64,000 nt of DNA from Pyrinomonadaceae bacterium (GCA_036277115.1 DASUNM010000023.1:124001-188000); one strand, 5' to 3'; shown: positions 1-10,595, counted from the first letter of the stretch. The notes: generated from the sequence alone by a model not told the origin. Numbers and translations: made by a program.

Positions 1-144
1 TTCGTTTTGAAAATTCTCGTCCGCGCGCGCAGATTCATAGGCCGCCGTTAGTTCTTCCAGCGGCGCCATCAGCGTTTCAGGCACGAACCGCCCGCCGTAG
101 GGACCCCAGTGGCCGAGCGAATCAGGTTGTGTAATTGGCTTCAC
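1..144 (-). CDS. trpB: Tryptophan synthase beta chain, N-terminal part (cut by window edge)
   Basis: This is the first 48 codons of TrpB, which condenses indole and serine to tryptophan with pyridoxal phosphate in a complex with TrpA. The translation reads [20 protein letters not shown] near residues 11-30, which is the highly conserved TrpB N-terminal signature. The start is a GTG at 144-142, and the frame is open to the left edge, so the catalytic lysine lies outside the window. It is on the same strand as, and downstream of, the LPS-export gene; a repeat hairpin separates the two. The recognition of the family is certain; only the exact start (GTG) is inferred. Confidence 0.9.
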   Translation of the reverse strand, partial: MKPITQPDSLGHWGPYGGRFVPETLMAPLEELTAAYESARADENFQNE

Positions 145-156
145 AAAAAACCAAAT

Positions 157-210
157 CGTTTAGCGGGGCTACTACCCCAAATTCGGCAAGCGGTGGCCCG
201 CCCTAAACGA
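157..210. repeat. Dispersed palindromic repeat, family A copy 1
   Basis: An imperfect inverted repeat with outer arms CGTTTAG and CTAAACG enclosing GGGCTAC/GGCCCGCC-type hairpins. It is related to copies at 2552-2626 and 31639-31703. It lies between the lptC/A stop and the trpB start and can fold into a strong hairpin. Confidence 0.7.
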
Positions 211-222
211 CTTCTGGAGCGG

Positions 223-2538
223 TTAAGGAGTTTTCTTAATCGGATGCGTCGAGCGCACCCGCCCCGGCGATTGCGAGCCACCCGGGTCGTCAACGACGAC
301 GCGATTCTCGCGCCGGTACATGGTCAAACGATTGCCGTCGGTTGATCCTTGTTCGGCATCTTCGACGTGGGCCGGCTTCCCCTTCAAAACCGCAACTTCA
401 TCAACGGCCGTGTATTGACACCAATCACCTGTCCCTCGCTTGCCGGGTTGAATCAACACCACGTTGCGTTGCGCGATCACTCTCTCAAGTTCGTTAACTT
501 CCTTTTGCAGGTAAACGTCGGCAACGCCCGCTGTCATGCGGTCAGTTCCCTGCTTAATGTCGACGTTGGTTTCGTAGTGCACCACGCGCTCGGCATCCGA
601 GTAACGCATGTACTCCGACGTCACGAACACCGGCACCACATTGATGGTGCTGCCCGTTTTTTGCTTTGCCTGATAGAGCGCGGTCTGGACGTGTCCGCGC
701 GCATCCATCTGCTTTTGTTCTCGATAAAGATTGATGACATCGCCGCGGACGAAGTTATCGTCCTGCCACATCCGTCCGTTGCCGGTGTATGTCGCGTTGC
801 CGGAATCATGGGTAATCTCGGCGCGATCGGCGAGCAGATACACGGGACTCTTCACCTTGCGGAAAGGCGCAGCCCCGTTTGTTTGTTCCTGGCTGTAGTA
901 GGTCGTCTGGACTTTTCCGCGACAGTAAGAGACGCGGGTCGAGTTATTCGAATCGATCTCGACGGCTTGAGTGCGCGCGCGCGAATCCCAAACGGTGGGT
1001 TCACCGCCGCGCAAACGAATAGTTTCATCTGCCGCCGTGTAGACGGCCGCGTCAGCAGTTCCATTGCGATCCAGCTCGTTAAACTTCGCTTCGCCCGTCG
1101 CATCGACCTTCTCTACGTCCTGTGTTTCGCGGACGAAGTCAGCATTCATTTTCTGCGACGTGATAGTTCTCGTCCCACGTTTGTCACTCGTTTGATAAGG
1201 CTGAATGACCGCTTTGGCTCCCCCGGTCGCGACGCAATTTCGCGTGATGTTGCCCACCTCAAAGAAATCACAGTCGAACCGCGTCGCGGTCAAAGTCTTC
1301 GCGTCGGCCTTCGCCGTTTTCTGCACCGGCTCAACGTACAACTCGGCATTGCCGGCCGCTTCGGCCTTTTCCAGGTCTTTGCCTTTCAGTCGCCAGATCA
1401 TTTTGATCGAGTCCGCAGTCAAACGCTTGCTCGCGGCGCGCGGATCGCTTGCTCGCGTTTTCGGGGCCGACAGATTCACGACTGAGCGTCCCTCGCTCTT
1501 CATCTCTTTTATGACGCTGCGGTCACCCTGCGCCTGAAAGTTGATGTCCAAAATGTTCGCGCCGGAAAGCTGCACGTCCGAATCCGCATTCAGCGTTTGC
1601 GCGCGAATGTCGCGAACTGCGTAAGCGCGCTGCAATTGCTGATTTGCGTCAAGATAAAAGTCGATGTCGATTGCGTGAGCTTCCGCCGCATGTCCTTCAG
1701 TCAGCGAACGCAAATACGAGTTGCCGCGCATCTCGAGCTTCTGAAGCTTTTTCTCAGCATTGAGATTCGCGGTTAACGTTTCTCCGCTCATGATGTCCTG
1801 TTCCTGCTCGGCCGTGGCGCCGCCTGAGAAAATCAGACGCATTGACCCCTGCTCGAAAACGGCTTGCTTTGAACGGATCGTTACCGGCTTTGCCCGCGCG
1901 CCTTTTAAATTCGCGTTGTTCGTGGCTTCCGGTGCGACGGTGATTTCAACATCGTTCTTCAATTCGAGTCGTTTGTTCCTATCGTCGACGACTGCGCCCG
2001 TAGATTTACCTGAAATATTTTCGCGCTCAAACGTAATCGGCGAAGACGTTTCACCCATCTCTTGTTTCTGATGGTAGAGCAGTGCATCCGTCTTCACCTT
2101 CAGGGCTTCGTGCGTTTCAATCTGCACGTTGCCGTTGAACTGAATCAATTCGTTCGCTTGATCGTAGAGCGCTCGGTCGGCAGTGATGAGATCCGGCTTC
2201 GCACTGTTCGCGGGAAAGACCTGGAGATTGACCTGTTCCAGCTCGTGATGACCATCAGCGTAGGTTACATCGCGCGCGGCCCGCAGCCAGATATAGAGCC
2301 GGTTGTCTTTGGTGACGCGCTGCTCGTATCCGTTGATGATGCCGGTGATTTCTTTTGAGAGGGCGGGCGCTTCCGATCGCAAGCGAAACGGAGTGTTGTT
2401 GCGCATCTTGTAATAAGACACGCCGACGAAAATTGAGCCCGCGATTAACAGAAACAGCGCCAGCGCGCGGGCGATGGCCGGCACGCGCGCGCGCAAGTCA
2501 ACGGCACTGATTCGTCTTTTGCGGTTAACGGCTTCCAT
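223..2538 (-). CDS. LPS export protein, fused LptC-like and LptA/OstA-like
   Basis: A 771-residue inner-membrane-anchored periplasmic protein expected to help carry lipopolysaccharide across the periplasm. A single hydrophobic segment lies at about residues 23-44, followed by an LptC-like region (about 50-200) and a long series of beta-strand-rich OstA/LptA-like repeats. In these, phrases such as LTADSIKM, ITSQKMNADF and LLADRAEITH recur, as in beta-jellyroll strands. LptC is normally about 190 residues and LptA about 180, so this looks like a fusion of LptC with two or more LptA-like units. It is downstream of recJ (gap 78 bases with a repeat). The LptB ATPase is not in the window. Family assignment is by sequence pattern; the domain boundaries are approximate. 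Confidence 0.75.
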   Translation of the reverse strand: MEAVNRKRRISAVDLRARVPAIARALALFLLIAGSIFVGVSYYKMRNNTPFRLRSEAPALSKEITGIINGYEQRVTKDNRLYIWLRAARDVTYADGHHELEQVNLQVFPANSAKPDLITADRALYDQANELIQFNGNVQIETHEALKVKTDALLYHQKQEMGETSSPITFERENISGKSTGAVVDDRNKRLELKNDVEITVAPEATNNANLKGARAKPVTIRSKQAVFEQGSMRLIFSGGATAEQEQDIMSGETLTANLNAEKKLQKLEMRGNSYLRSLTEGHAAEAHAIDIDFYLDANQQLQRAYAVRDIRAQTLNADSDVQLSGANILDINFQAQGDRSVIKEMKSEGRSVVNLSAPKTRASDPRAASKRLTADSIKMIWRLKGKDLEKAEAAGNAELYVEPVQKTAKADAKTLTATRFDCDFFEVGNITRNCVATGGAKAVIQPYQTSDKRGTRTITSQKMNADFVRETQDVEKVDATGEAKFNELDRNGTADAAVYTAADETIRLRGGEPTVWDSRARTQAVEIDSNNSTRVSYCRGKVQTTYYSQEQTNGAAPFRKVKSPVYLLADRAEITHDSGNATYTGNGRMWQDDNFVRGDVINLYREQKQMDARGHVQTALYQAKQKTGSTINVVPVFVTSEYMRYSDAERVVHYETNVDIKQGTDRMTAGVADVYLQKEVNELERVIAQRNVVLIQPGKRGTGDWCQYTAVDEVAVLKGKPAHVEDAEQGSTDGNRLTMYRRENRVVVDDPGGSQSPGRVRSTHPIKKTP

Positions 2539-2551
2539 TTAAGATCGAGTC

Positions 2552-2626
2552 GATTGTTTCGCCGCGGGCTACTGCCCGCCGGGCCTGGTTCATAAACGGC
2601 GGGCGGTAGCCCGCCGCTAAACAATC
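2552..2626. repeat. Dispersed palindromic repeat, family A copy 2
   Basis: A near-perfect inverted repeat: GATTGTTT...GGGCTACTGCCCGCC on one arm and GGCGGGCGGTAGCCCGCC followed by GCTAAACAATC on the other. Its right edge contains the TAG stop codon of recJ. Confidence 0.85.
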
Positions 2627-4371
2627 TCAGTTGTTGCTGCCTTCATGTCACGAACATTTAACTGCAATCTGATATCGCCCATCCACGATTGCGCCTCGAA
2701 CTCGTAAGCAAGATCGATGCGCTGACCGGGCTGTGGCGTTGCTGCCGAGTCTTCAACTCCTCGCCACCAAATCGCTTCCACCGGCCGATTGTTCTCGCCG
2801 GCGACGCGGAACTTGAGATGCTGCGCCTTTATTACCTTTGGATCGCCAAGCACGCGCAGCCCGCGCGTCAGGAACACCGGACGCGGATTTCCGGCGCCAA
2901 ACGGCTCCATCTGCCGCAAATCCTGCGACAGCGCGAAGGTCAAATCGTTCGCGCCTACTTCCGCATCAATTGTGATCGCCGGCGTCAAGTCATCTTCAGT
3001 CAAACACGACGCCGCATGTTCATTCAAGCGGCGTCGAAATTCCGCCACACATTCGCGACGAATCGAAAGCCCGGCCGCATGCGAATGCCCGCCGAATTTC
3101 TCAAACAGGTCGCTGCAGGCCGTCAGGCCATTGAACAGATGGTACGCCTCGATGCTGCGCGCGGATCCGTGGCCCATGTCGTCCTCGAACGAAATAACGA
3201 CGCAGGGGCGATGCAATCGCTCGGCAATTTTGGACGCCGCCAGACCGATAACGCCGCGATGCCACCCGTCACCGGCAATCACCGCCACGTGCGTCTGCGA
3301 GGCGCGATCACTGCCGGTTTCGAACTCTTCGACCGCGCGATTGAAAATCTCGCGCTGCATCTCCATGCGCTCGCGGTTGCGCGTGTCTAGATGTTCAGCC
3401 AATCGACGCGCTTCCTCTCGATCTGTCGCATTGAACAAATCGACGACCGCGCTGGCTGCATCCATGCGACCGGCGGCGTTTATACGCGGGCCGATGCGAA
3501 AGCCAAGGTCGTATGCGTTCACTTCTGCGCCATCGCCGCAACCGGCAATCTCGATCAGCGCGCGCAAGCCGCAGTTCACAGCTTTCGGCAAATCCGAAAG
3601 GCCGAGCGCGACAATCGCGCGATTCTCGCCAACGAGTTTCGCGACGTCGGCAACTGTGCCGATCGCAACCATCTTCAGGAAGCCCGGCACAACTGATTCG
3701 CGCCCCCGCTCGCGAAACAACGCGTGCACCAGCTTGAAAGCGACGCCCACACCGGCGAGGTTCTTGTCGGGATAACTGCAATCGTGCTGATTCGGATTCA
3801 GCACCGCGAACGCGGGCGGCGCGCCTTCATCTTCGTCGGGCAGATGATGATCGGTAATGATGACGTCGAGCCCATGCTCGCGCGCCCAAACCAGCGGTTC
3901 ATGCGCGCGAATACCACAGTCGACGCTGACCACCAGCTTGTAACCTTCGCTCGCCGCCTTCTCCAGCGCAGGTTGTTGAATGCCGTACCCTTCGGTAAAG
4001 CGATGCGGCACGTGATAGCCGCACGTCGCGCCGAGCATCCGCAACGCGCGCAGCAACACCGCCGTGCCCGTTGTGCCGTCCACATCGTAATCGCCGTAAA
4101 TCAGAATCGGTTCTTGATGATCGATGGCCTTGAGTACGCGGGCGACGGCTTCCGTCATTCCTCGCATACGCATCGGATCGTGAAGCTGTTCAAGAGCGGG
4201 TTTTAAGAAGCGTTCCGCGGCCGCTAAGTTTCCATAACCGCGTGACAAGAGCAGGCCGGCGACTATCGGCGAGACGCCCAGTTCCCTGGCGAATTCGCGG
4301 ACTTCAGCAGCGTCGCGCGAGCGCAGAATCCACTTCTTCGGCCGCTTCTCAATCGCGCGCGCGGGGGTCAT
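2617..4371 (-). CDS. recJ: Single-stranded-DNA-specific exonuclease RecJ
   Basis: RecJ degrades single-stranded DNA 5' to 3' in recombination and mismatch or base-excision repair. The 584-residue length is normal. The DHH-family motifs are all visible: DYDVDG at residues 94-99, DCG at 151-153 and DHH at 174-176, with GVAFKL and GHSHAAGLS (DHHA1) further on. These residues bind the catalytic manganese ions. The gene ends in TTEIV, and its TAG stop lies in the edge of a family A repeat. uppP is upstream on the same strand, 124 bases away. The ATG at 4371 gives a normal RecJ N-terminus. Confidence 0.95.
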   Translation of the reverse strand: MTPARAIEKRPKKWILRSRDAAEVREFARELGVSPIVAGLLLSRGYGNLAAAERFLKPALEQLHDPMRMRGMTEAVARVLKAIDHQEPILIYGDYDVDGTTGTAVLLRALRMLGATCGYHVPHRFTEGYGIQQPALEKAASEGYKLVVSVDCGIRAHEPLVWAREHGLDVIITDHHLPDEDEGAPPAFAVLNPNQHDCSYPDKNLAGVGVAFKLVHALFRERGRESVVPGFLKMVAIGTVADVAKLVGENRAIVALGLSDLPKAVNCGLRALIEIAGCGDGAEVNAYDLGFRIGPRINAAGRMDAASAVVDLFNATDREEARRLAEHLDTRNRERMEMQREIFNRAVEEFETGSDRASQTHVAVIAGDGWHRGVIGLAASKIAERLHRPCVVISFEDDMGHGSARSIEAYHLFNGLTACSDLFEKFGGHSHAAGLSIRRECVAEFRRRLNEHAASCLTEDDLTPAITIDAEVGANDLTFALSQDLRQMEPFGAGNPRPVFLTRGLRVLGDPKVIKAQHLKFRVAGENNRPVEAIWWRGVEDSAATPQPGQRIDLAYEFEAQSWMGDIRLQLNVRDMKAATTEIV

Positions 4372-4495
4372 GGCGGGAGTTTACTTGTTGTTTTGCGGAA
4401 GGGCTAATTATTTGGAGTGCTGCGGCTTGCGGCCTCTTTAGCTTCCTACCCTAAGCCTACTACTACAAAGCCGCGTCAAGCCGGACCAGTCCAAA

Positions 4496-5374
4496 TCAGA
4501 GCCCCGTCAACCGGCCCGTCAGCAGCATGACCAGGATCGCTCCCCCAACCAGAATGCGATATCCGATGAAAACTCCGGTCGAGTGCGTCCGCAGAAAACG
4601 AAGCAGAAACCAGATCGAAAGGTAACCGACAATCGCGCTCACCACGGTGCCGGCCGCGAGATTAACCAGGCTTCCCGGCGGCAGCGTGTTTATCGCCTCA
4701 AATAATTCCAACACGCCGCTGGCGGCGATTGCCGGAATTGACAGGAGAAAGGAGAACCGCGCGGCCGTCTCGCGTGTTTGGCCGACAAATAGTCCCGCCA
4801 TCATCGTCGAACCCGACCGGCTCGATCCCGGAATCAAAGCAAGGCATTGAGCCAAACCGACGGCCAGCGCGTCACCAAGACCGAGATCCTGAAGTCGCCT
4901 TTTTCTTTTGCCCACCACCTCAGCCACGATCAATAGCAGCGCGACGAGGATCATCATCGTCGCGATGATCCAAAGATTCTTTGTAAACGACCCTTCTATC
5001 TGTTTCTTAAAAGTGAGGCCGACAATAACGACCGGAATTGTGCCGATGATAATCAGCCAGCCGAGCCACGCATCGGTTGAAAGGCGCGCATGTTCATTCT
5101 CGCGGTTGAACTGATCGCGCCGGCCGTCTTTCAGAATCACCAGATGGTCGTGGATGAACGCGCGCGTGATTCGCCAGATATCGCCGGCAAAATAAACCAG
5201 CACCGCCAGCAACGTGCCGAGTTGAATCACCGCCATCGACGCCGTGGCTTGTTCCGGCGTCAGAGCCAAATCCATCGCGCGCATCGCCAGCACGAGGTGC
5301 GCCGTCGAGCTGATGGGAATGAATTCAGTTAAGCCCTGGACAATGCCGAGAAGGATCGCCTGGAACAAGGTCAT
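4496..5374 (-). CDS. uppP: Undecaprenyl-diphosphatase (BacA family)
   Basis: An integral membrane enzyme that recycles undecaprenyl pyrophosphate to the monophosphate carrier for peptidoglycan and O-antigen synthesis. Its loss typically increases bacitracin sensitivity. The 292 residues include the two family signatures: GLTEFIPISSTAHL near residues 14-27 and PGSSRSGSTMMAGL near residue 183. Multiple hydrophobic helices surround them. The start ATG at 5374 gives the canonical N-terminus MTLFQAILLGIVQGL. It lies upstream of recJ and may be cotranscribed, although a 124-base gap with a degenerate repeat-like stretch intervenes. Confidence 0.95.
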   Translation of the reverse strand: MTLFQAILLGIVQGLTEFIPISSTAHLVLAMRAMDLALTPEQATASMAVIQLGTLLAVLVYFAGDIWRITRAFIHDHLVILKDGRRDQFNRENEHARLSTDAWLGWLIIIGTIPVVIVGLTFKKQIEGSFTKNLWIIATMMILVALLLIVAEVVGKRKRRLQDLGLGDALAVGLAQCLALIPGSSRSGSTMMAGLFVGQTRETAARFSFLLSIPAIAASGVLELFEAINTLPPGSLVNLAAGTVVSAIVGYLSIWFLLRFLRTHSTGVFIGYRILVGGAILVMLLTGRLTGL

Positions 5375-5562
5375 GTCTGGTTTAAGCTTTGGACCTGACT
5401 AATCTGGATTTGAAGAGCTGGATGTGCCATGCGAGACGGCAGAGTATAAACTAACTTTGCCGTGAGTTGCATGCTTAGTTTGATGACGCGGAGTCAACCG
5501 CCGCCCATCTATGTCTCGGCAGCGGCAGATAATTTATCAAATACACAGGAGGCTTTTCGGCA

Positions 5563-6075
5563 ATGGAGGTCATCCGAAAAATATTTACCGTTGGCTACTC
5601 TGGCATTATTGTCCTGTTCGTTTGCTGCGCCGTGGCCTTAATTTCCTTTGCCGCATTGGAACTATGGCACGGAATCAACCCGGGCGCGGTTTTGCCGCTG
5701 CGCGACCGGTTTAATTCTGTTCTGGAGAGCATCGGGTTGTTGACCATCGCCGTGGTCGCGCTCGAACTCGGCCAAACAATCATTGAAGAGGAGGTGCAAC
5801 GGAAGGTACAGGCCAGTAGTCCCACGCGCGCGCGCCGCTTCGTTTCGCGCTTTCTGGTGGTCGTGGTCGTGGCGCTTTCTATTGAATCGTTGGTGGCCGT
5901 ATTTAAACTCGCTCACGAAGATCCCTCACGGTTACCCCAGGCCGCGATGGTTGGCATTGCCGCCGGCGTGCTGCTCGCTAGTTGGGGAGTCTTTGTTCGT
6001 TTGAACCGGAGCGCTGAAGAGCTGGAGCCGGAAGCGATGGAGGAGACCAAGAGCGAGGATCGAAAGGTTAAATAG
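5563..6075 (+). CDS. Uncharacterised four-helix membrane protein
   Basis: A 170-residue protein with about four hydrophobic segments (roughly residues 9-33, 56-77, 96-115 and 126-146) and a charged, Glu/Lys-rich C-terminal tail that should be cytoplasmic. A strong ribosome binding site (AGGAGG) precedes the ATG. The size and helix spacing recall PsiE-type phosphate-starvation membrane proteins, but no diagnostic motif was recognised, so this is only a suggestion. It is divergent from uppP and convergent with the SDR gene that ends 13 bases downstream. Confidence 0.7.
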   Translation: MEVIRKIFTVGYSGIIVLFVCCAVALISFAALELWHGINPGAVLPLRDRFNSVLESIGLLTIAVVALELGQTIIEEEVQRKVQASSPTRARRFVSRFLVVVVVALSIESLVAVFKLAHEDPSRLPQAAMVGIAAGVLLASWGVFVRLNRSAEELEPEAMEETKSEDRKVK

Positions 6076-6088
6076 TCACGCAATTCCC

Positions 6089-6877
6089 CTACTCTCGGAA
6101 CGAGTTTCTCCGCGAGATCCAATCGTACATCGCATTTGGCATGATCATGCCGGCGCGCACAATGCTCGCGAGCTGCCACGGAAAGGCGTAGGACTTTTTG
6201 CGTTTCTCGATCGCCGTTACGATCTTCTTTACCGCGGGGCCGAGCTCCTGAAGCCAGGGGAGTTTCGCTTGCCGTCCGGCGGTCAACGGCGTCTTGATGA
6301 ATCCCGGATGAATGATCGTCACGTCGATCCCGTGCGGTTCCAGATCGAGACGCAAACTTTCGAACATCGCCGAGACGGCTGCCTTGCTCGCGCAGTACGC
6401 CGCTGACTTCGGCAATCCGCGATACGCCGCGAGGCTCGAAATCACCACCAAGTGGCCGCTGCGGCGCTTGACCATATCAGGAACAACCGCGGCAACACTG
6501 TTCGCCGCGCCCAGCACATTCACGTTGATTACGTTTGCGAGGCTGGCGGCATCCAGCTCGGCGGCATCGTTTGACGCCCCGATGCCTGCGTTGGCAATCA
6601 GCACGTCGACACGGCCGAATTCGGACTGCAATCGCGCGGCGGCGGCACGCATCGATTCGGCATCCTTAACGTCTCCTGGAATCGCAAGCACGTTCCCGGA
6701 TTGTTGGTTGCCGTTCTTACCTGTTCCAATCTCAAGAACGATTTCGTCGAGAATGTTTTTGCGACGCGCGACCAGGCCGAGCTTCGCGCCGCGCGGTGCC
6801 AGATCAACGGCGAGTCCACGTCCAATTCCGGAAGAGGCTCCGGTTATGAGAACAACTTTATCGGTCCAGAATGACAT
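6089..6877 (-). CDS. Short-chain dehydrogenase/reductase (classical SDR)
   Basis: A 262-residue NAD(P)-dependent oxidoreductase. Motifs visible are the cofactor glycine motif TGASSGIG (residues 13-20), NAGIG (about 95), the catalytic serine region VISSLAAY, and the active-site YxxxK as YCASK. IIHPGFIKTP follows, as usual. Arginines after the first strand (ARRK) suggest a preference for NADPH. The substrate cannot be told from sequence. The gene stands alone, between a hairpin that probably terminates rnj and a convergent membrane-protein gene. Confidence 0.9.
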   Translation of the reverse strand: MSFWTDKVVLITGASSGIGRGLAVDLAPRGAKLGLVARRKNILDEIVLEIGTGKNGNQQSGNVLAIPGDVKDAESMRAAAARLQSEFGRVDVLIANAGIGASNDAAELDAASLANVINVNVLGAANSVAAVVPDMVKRRSGHLVVISSLAAYRGLPKSAAYCASKAAVSAMFESLRLDLEPHGIDVTIIHPGFIKTPLTAGRQAKLPWLQELGPAVKKIVTAIEKRKKSYAFPWQLASIVRAGMIMPNAMYDWISRRNSFRE

Positions 6878-6937
6878 CGGTGTGAAGTTCCGGAGGAACG
6901 GAATGTTTATAGCACACGCGCCGACAACCCAAAATGA

Positions 6938-6969
6938 CTCCGCCTGAGCGATTCATCGCTCAGGCGGAG
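6938..6969. terminator. Perfect 14-bp stem-loop, likely terminator
   Basis: A perfect 14-bp stem (CTCCGCCTGAGCGA and its complement) closes a four-base loop TTCA. It lies downstream of rnj on the minus strand and upstream of the SDR gene. The T-run after it is short (CATTTTGG on the minus strand), so termination may be imperfect. Confidence 0.6.
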
Positions 6970-7029
6970 AAGAATTTGGAAATGAACGAGTTCTAAACAT
7001 CAGGCTCCTTACGGAGCCCGGAATTGCAG

Positions 7030-7063
7030 AACTCGAAACCTGAAACCTGAAACTTGAAACTTA
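7030..7063. repeat. Short-period repeat of GAAACCT/GAAACTT units
   Basis: Tandem-like units of the form GAAACCTGAAACTTGAAACT. The same text occurs at 61563-61632. The repeat begins directly at the rnj stop codon, on the downstream side of the gene. Confidence 0.75.
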
Positions 7064-8722
7064 GACTTGCTGAATCACCGGCACAATCACAGGTCTCGCG
7101 CCCGTTTCTTTCTGAATGAAGCGCTTCAATTCCACCCGCACGTGCTCTTTTAGAAGCGATGCGTCCTGGAATGTTTGTTTCGACGCGCCGGCCAGCGCCG
7201 CCGTCACTACGCGCTGCGCATCTTCGGTCATTCCGTTCGACGATTCGAAACCGCGCACGCCCTGCGCGATGATCTGCGGCGGTGACCGCAATTCTCCGGT
7301 TTCGCGATTGATGACCACGACAAGCGTGATCATGCCTTCGTACGCCAGCTTCTTCCGCTCGCGCACCGTATCGTATTCAATTTCTTCAAAGCCCGAATCA
7401 TCGATGAATGTCCGCCGGATCTCTTTCTTGTCGGTGATCACCGCGCGCTCGCCATCCAGCTCGAGCACATCGCCGTTTTCAATAAGCACGATGTTCTCTT
7501 CGGCATAACCGAGATGGTTCTTGACGAACTCTTTGTGGCGAAACAGCATGCGATATTCGCCGTGAATCGGCACGACAAATTTCGGCCGCACTGCTTCAGT
7601 CATGATGCGGATGTCGTCCTGCGAAGCGTGGCCGCTGACGTGAATCAGACGCCGCTTCTCTTCAATGATGTTCGCGCCGCGCTTGTAGATGTGACCGATC
7701 AGTTTCGAAATCGCGCGTTCGTTTCCGGGAATGATGCGCGCCGAAAGCACCACCGTATCGCCCTCTTCAATGGTGATGCCTTTGTAAAGCTGCGTGGCCA
7801 TTTGATAGAGGGCCGCCCGCGGTTCAGCTTGCGAGCCGGTCACGAGCAAAACAATTTCATTGTCTGGAAGATTCTTGGCATCGTTGAGGCTGATGAGCAT
7901 GCCGTCGTGAAGATCCAGGTAACCGAGCCGCTCGGCGATCTCCACGTTCTTCTGCATCGAGCGTCCAAGCACGCATACCTTGCGATCGAACTGCTGCGCC
8001 ACATCGAACACGATCTGAAGCCGATGAATCGACGAGGCGAAGGCGGCCACAATGATGCGCCCCTGGGCTTCGGCGAAAATCTCTTCAAAGGCCGGAATTA
8101 CCGCGCGTTCAGAAGGAGTCCTGCCGGGCACGGTCGCGTTCGTCGAATCGGAAAGCAGCGCGAGCACGCCTTCCTGACCATATCGCCGGAGGGTTCGTAG
8201 ATCTATCGGTTCGCCGATGACCGGCGTCTCGTCAACTTTGTAATCACCCGTGTGAATGATGGTGCCGACGGGCGTTTTGATGGCGAGATGAAAACAATCG
8301 ATAAGCGAATGCGAAGCGCGAATGAATTCAATCGTGAACGATCCAATCGTGACTACGTCGCGCGGTTCGACGCGATGCAGCAGCACGTCGTTGAGCAGGC
8401 CGTGCTCGTGCAGCTTGCTTTCGGCTAACCCGAGGGTGAAGTGCGAAGCGTAAACCGGAACGTTGATCTTCTTCAGGACATAAGGCAGCGCGCCCAGGTG
8501 ATCTTCGTGACCGTGCGTGAGGATGACGGCCGTGATCTCCTGCCGGTACTGCTCAAGGATTTCGAAATCGGGAATGCAGATATCGACGCCGTAGACGCTC
8601 TCTTCGGGAAAACCCATACCTGCGTCAAGCACGAGCATCTCGTCGCCGTAACGCAGCAGAGTACAGTTCATCCCGAACTCGCCGATACCGCCGAGGGGAA
8701 TGATTTCAAGGACGTTAGCCAC
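7061..8722 (-). CDS. rnj: Ribonuclease J
   Basis: A 553-residue metallo-beta-lactamase/beta-CASP ribonuclease that processes and decays mRNA and matures rRNA, acting as endonuclease and 5'-3' exonuclease. The zinc motif HGHEDH lies near residues 74-79. The N-terminus IIPLGGIGEFGMNC and the beta-CASP motif VSGHASQDD are characteristic, and the length matches the family. The start codon is GTG at 8722, giving the conserved MANVLEIIPLGG. The stop abuts a GAAACCT-type repeat, and a stem-loop lies beyond it. A GNAT gene is divergent upstream, 53 bases away. Confidence 0.96.
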   Translation of the reverse strand: MANVLEIIPLGGIGEFGMNCTLLRYGDEMLVLDAGMGFPEESVYGVDICIPDFEILEQYRQEITAVILTHGHEDHLGALPYVLKKINVPVYASHFTLGLAESKLHEHGLLNDVLLHRVEPRDVVTIGSFTIEFIRASHSLIDCFHLAIKTPVGTIIHTGDYKVDETPVIGEPIDLRTLRRYGQEGVLALLSDSTNATVPGRTPSERAVIPAFEEIFAEAQGRIIVAAFASSIHRLQIVFDVAQQFDRKVCVLGRSMQKNVEIAERLGYLDLHDGMLISLNDAKNLPDNEIVLLVTGSQAEPRAALYQMATQLYKGITIEEGDTVVLSARIIPGNERAISKLIGHIYKRGANIIEEKRRLIHVSGHASQDDIRIMTEAVRPKFVVPIHGEYRMLFRHKEFVKNHLGYAEENIVLIENGDVLELDGERAVITDKKEIRRTFIDDSGFEEIEYDTVRERKKLAYEGMITLVVVINRETGELRSPPQIIAQGVRGFESSNGMTEDAQRVVTAALAGASKQTFQDASLLKEHVRVELKRFIQKETGARPVIVPVIQQV

Positions 8723-8775
8723 TTATTGGATTTTGCTCGACTCTCTGGACGGGGATGAAATGAGTATAGCATGAT

Positions 8776-9731
<956 letters not shown>

Positions 9732-9748
9732 ACGGTAATCCGATCACA

Positions 9749-10588
9749 CTATTTACATTCACCTGGTTGAATGATCGCATTCACCAGCACCGCCCATTCT
9801 TCAATAGCCAATGTTTCCGCGCGACGCAGCGGTGGAATGCCGGCGTCGCACAGAACGATGCTCGCGCCGCCGCGTTTTGTAAGCAACTCCTGAATCGGCG
9901 CAGGCGCCTCGCGCAGATTATTGAGAATGGTCTTGCGTGGATGCGCGAACCCGGCACTGACCACTTGCCACAATAACGATTCGTCTTTTACGTCCGCGGC
10001 GATCCGTTCGCGAACCCGAAGACGAACCACCGTGCTCACTACCTTCGGGACAGGCCGAAAAGCGCGTGCCGGCACGTCGAAGAATTTTTCCGCGTGGCAA
10101 TAGGCTTCAACAAAAACTGAAAGATAGCCGCGCTCAGACGAATCAGTTGTCGCCGTAATGCGATCGGCGACTTCGCGTTGCAGCATCAGAAACATTTCCG
10201 TGATGCAGGCGCGTTGTTCGATTAGTCTCTGGAGAATCGCCGTGCCGATGTTGTAGGGAAGGTTCGCTACTACGCGCGCTGCTCGTGCGGGTTGGATAAG
10301 CCGGCAGAAGTCTACCGTCAGCGCGTCTGCTTCGATCAGGGTGAAATTCGCATAGTCTTTGAACTGCTCACGGAGCTGCGGAATCAGACTTCGATCAAAT
10401 TCGATCGCTAGAACGCGCGCGCCGCTTTCGAGTAAGCGATCGGTCAGCGCGCCCCGACCCGGACCGATCTCAATAATGGTTTCGTCGGATTTCGGTTGCA
10501 CCGCGTCGATGATGCGGCTGACGACATTCTTGTCAACGAGGAAGTTTTGTCCGAAACGGCGCTTGGGAGAAGGATTTGTTTGTTGCAT
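9749..10588 (-). CDS. rsmA: 16S rRNA (adenine1518/1519-N6) dimethyltransferase
   Basis: RsmA (KsgA) dimethylates two adjacent adenines near the 3' end of 16S rRNA in late 30S assembly; loss of the activity gives kasugamycin resistance. The 279-residue protein shows the N-terminal signature KRRFGQNFL, the SAM-binding motif [12 protein letters not shown] near residue 38 and the catalytic motif NLPYNI near 110. The C-terminal helical domain is complete. It lies 27 bases downstream of ribD on the same strand; a family D repeat fills the junction. Confidence 0.97.
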   Translation of the reverse strand: MQQTNPSPKRRFGQNFLVDKNVVSRIIDAVQPKSDETIIEIGPGRGALTDRLLESGARVLAIEFDRSLIPQLREQFKDYANFTLIEADALTVDFCRLIQPARAARVVANLPYNIGTAILQRLIEQRACITEMFLMLQREVADRITATTDSSERGYLSVFVEAYCHAEKFFDVPARAFRPVPKVVSTVVRLRVRERIAADVKDESLLWQVVSAGFAHPRKTILNNLREAPAPIQELLTKRGGASIVLCDAGIPPLRRAETLAIEEWAVLVNAIIQPGECK

Positions 10589-10595
10589 CAGGATG

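Noticed and set aside
349-1485. A long open frame on the plus strand antisense to lptC/A
   Set aside because: It lies wholly inside the clear LptC/A gene on the other strand. It has no recognisable domain and is explained by high GC.
2789-3775. Long plus-strand frame opposite recJ
   Set aside because: recJ has the full set of DHH motifs; this frame is Arg/Ser-rich with no domains.
7030-7063. CRISPR-like tandem units (GAAACCT repeats)
   Set aside because: Units are 7-8 bases, lack spacers and occur at gene ends; there are no cas genes.
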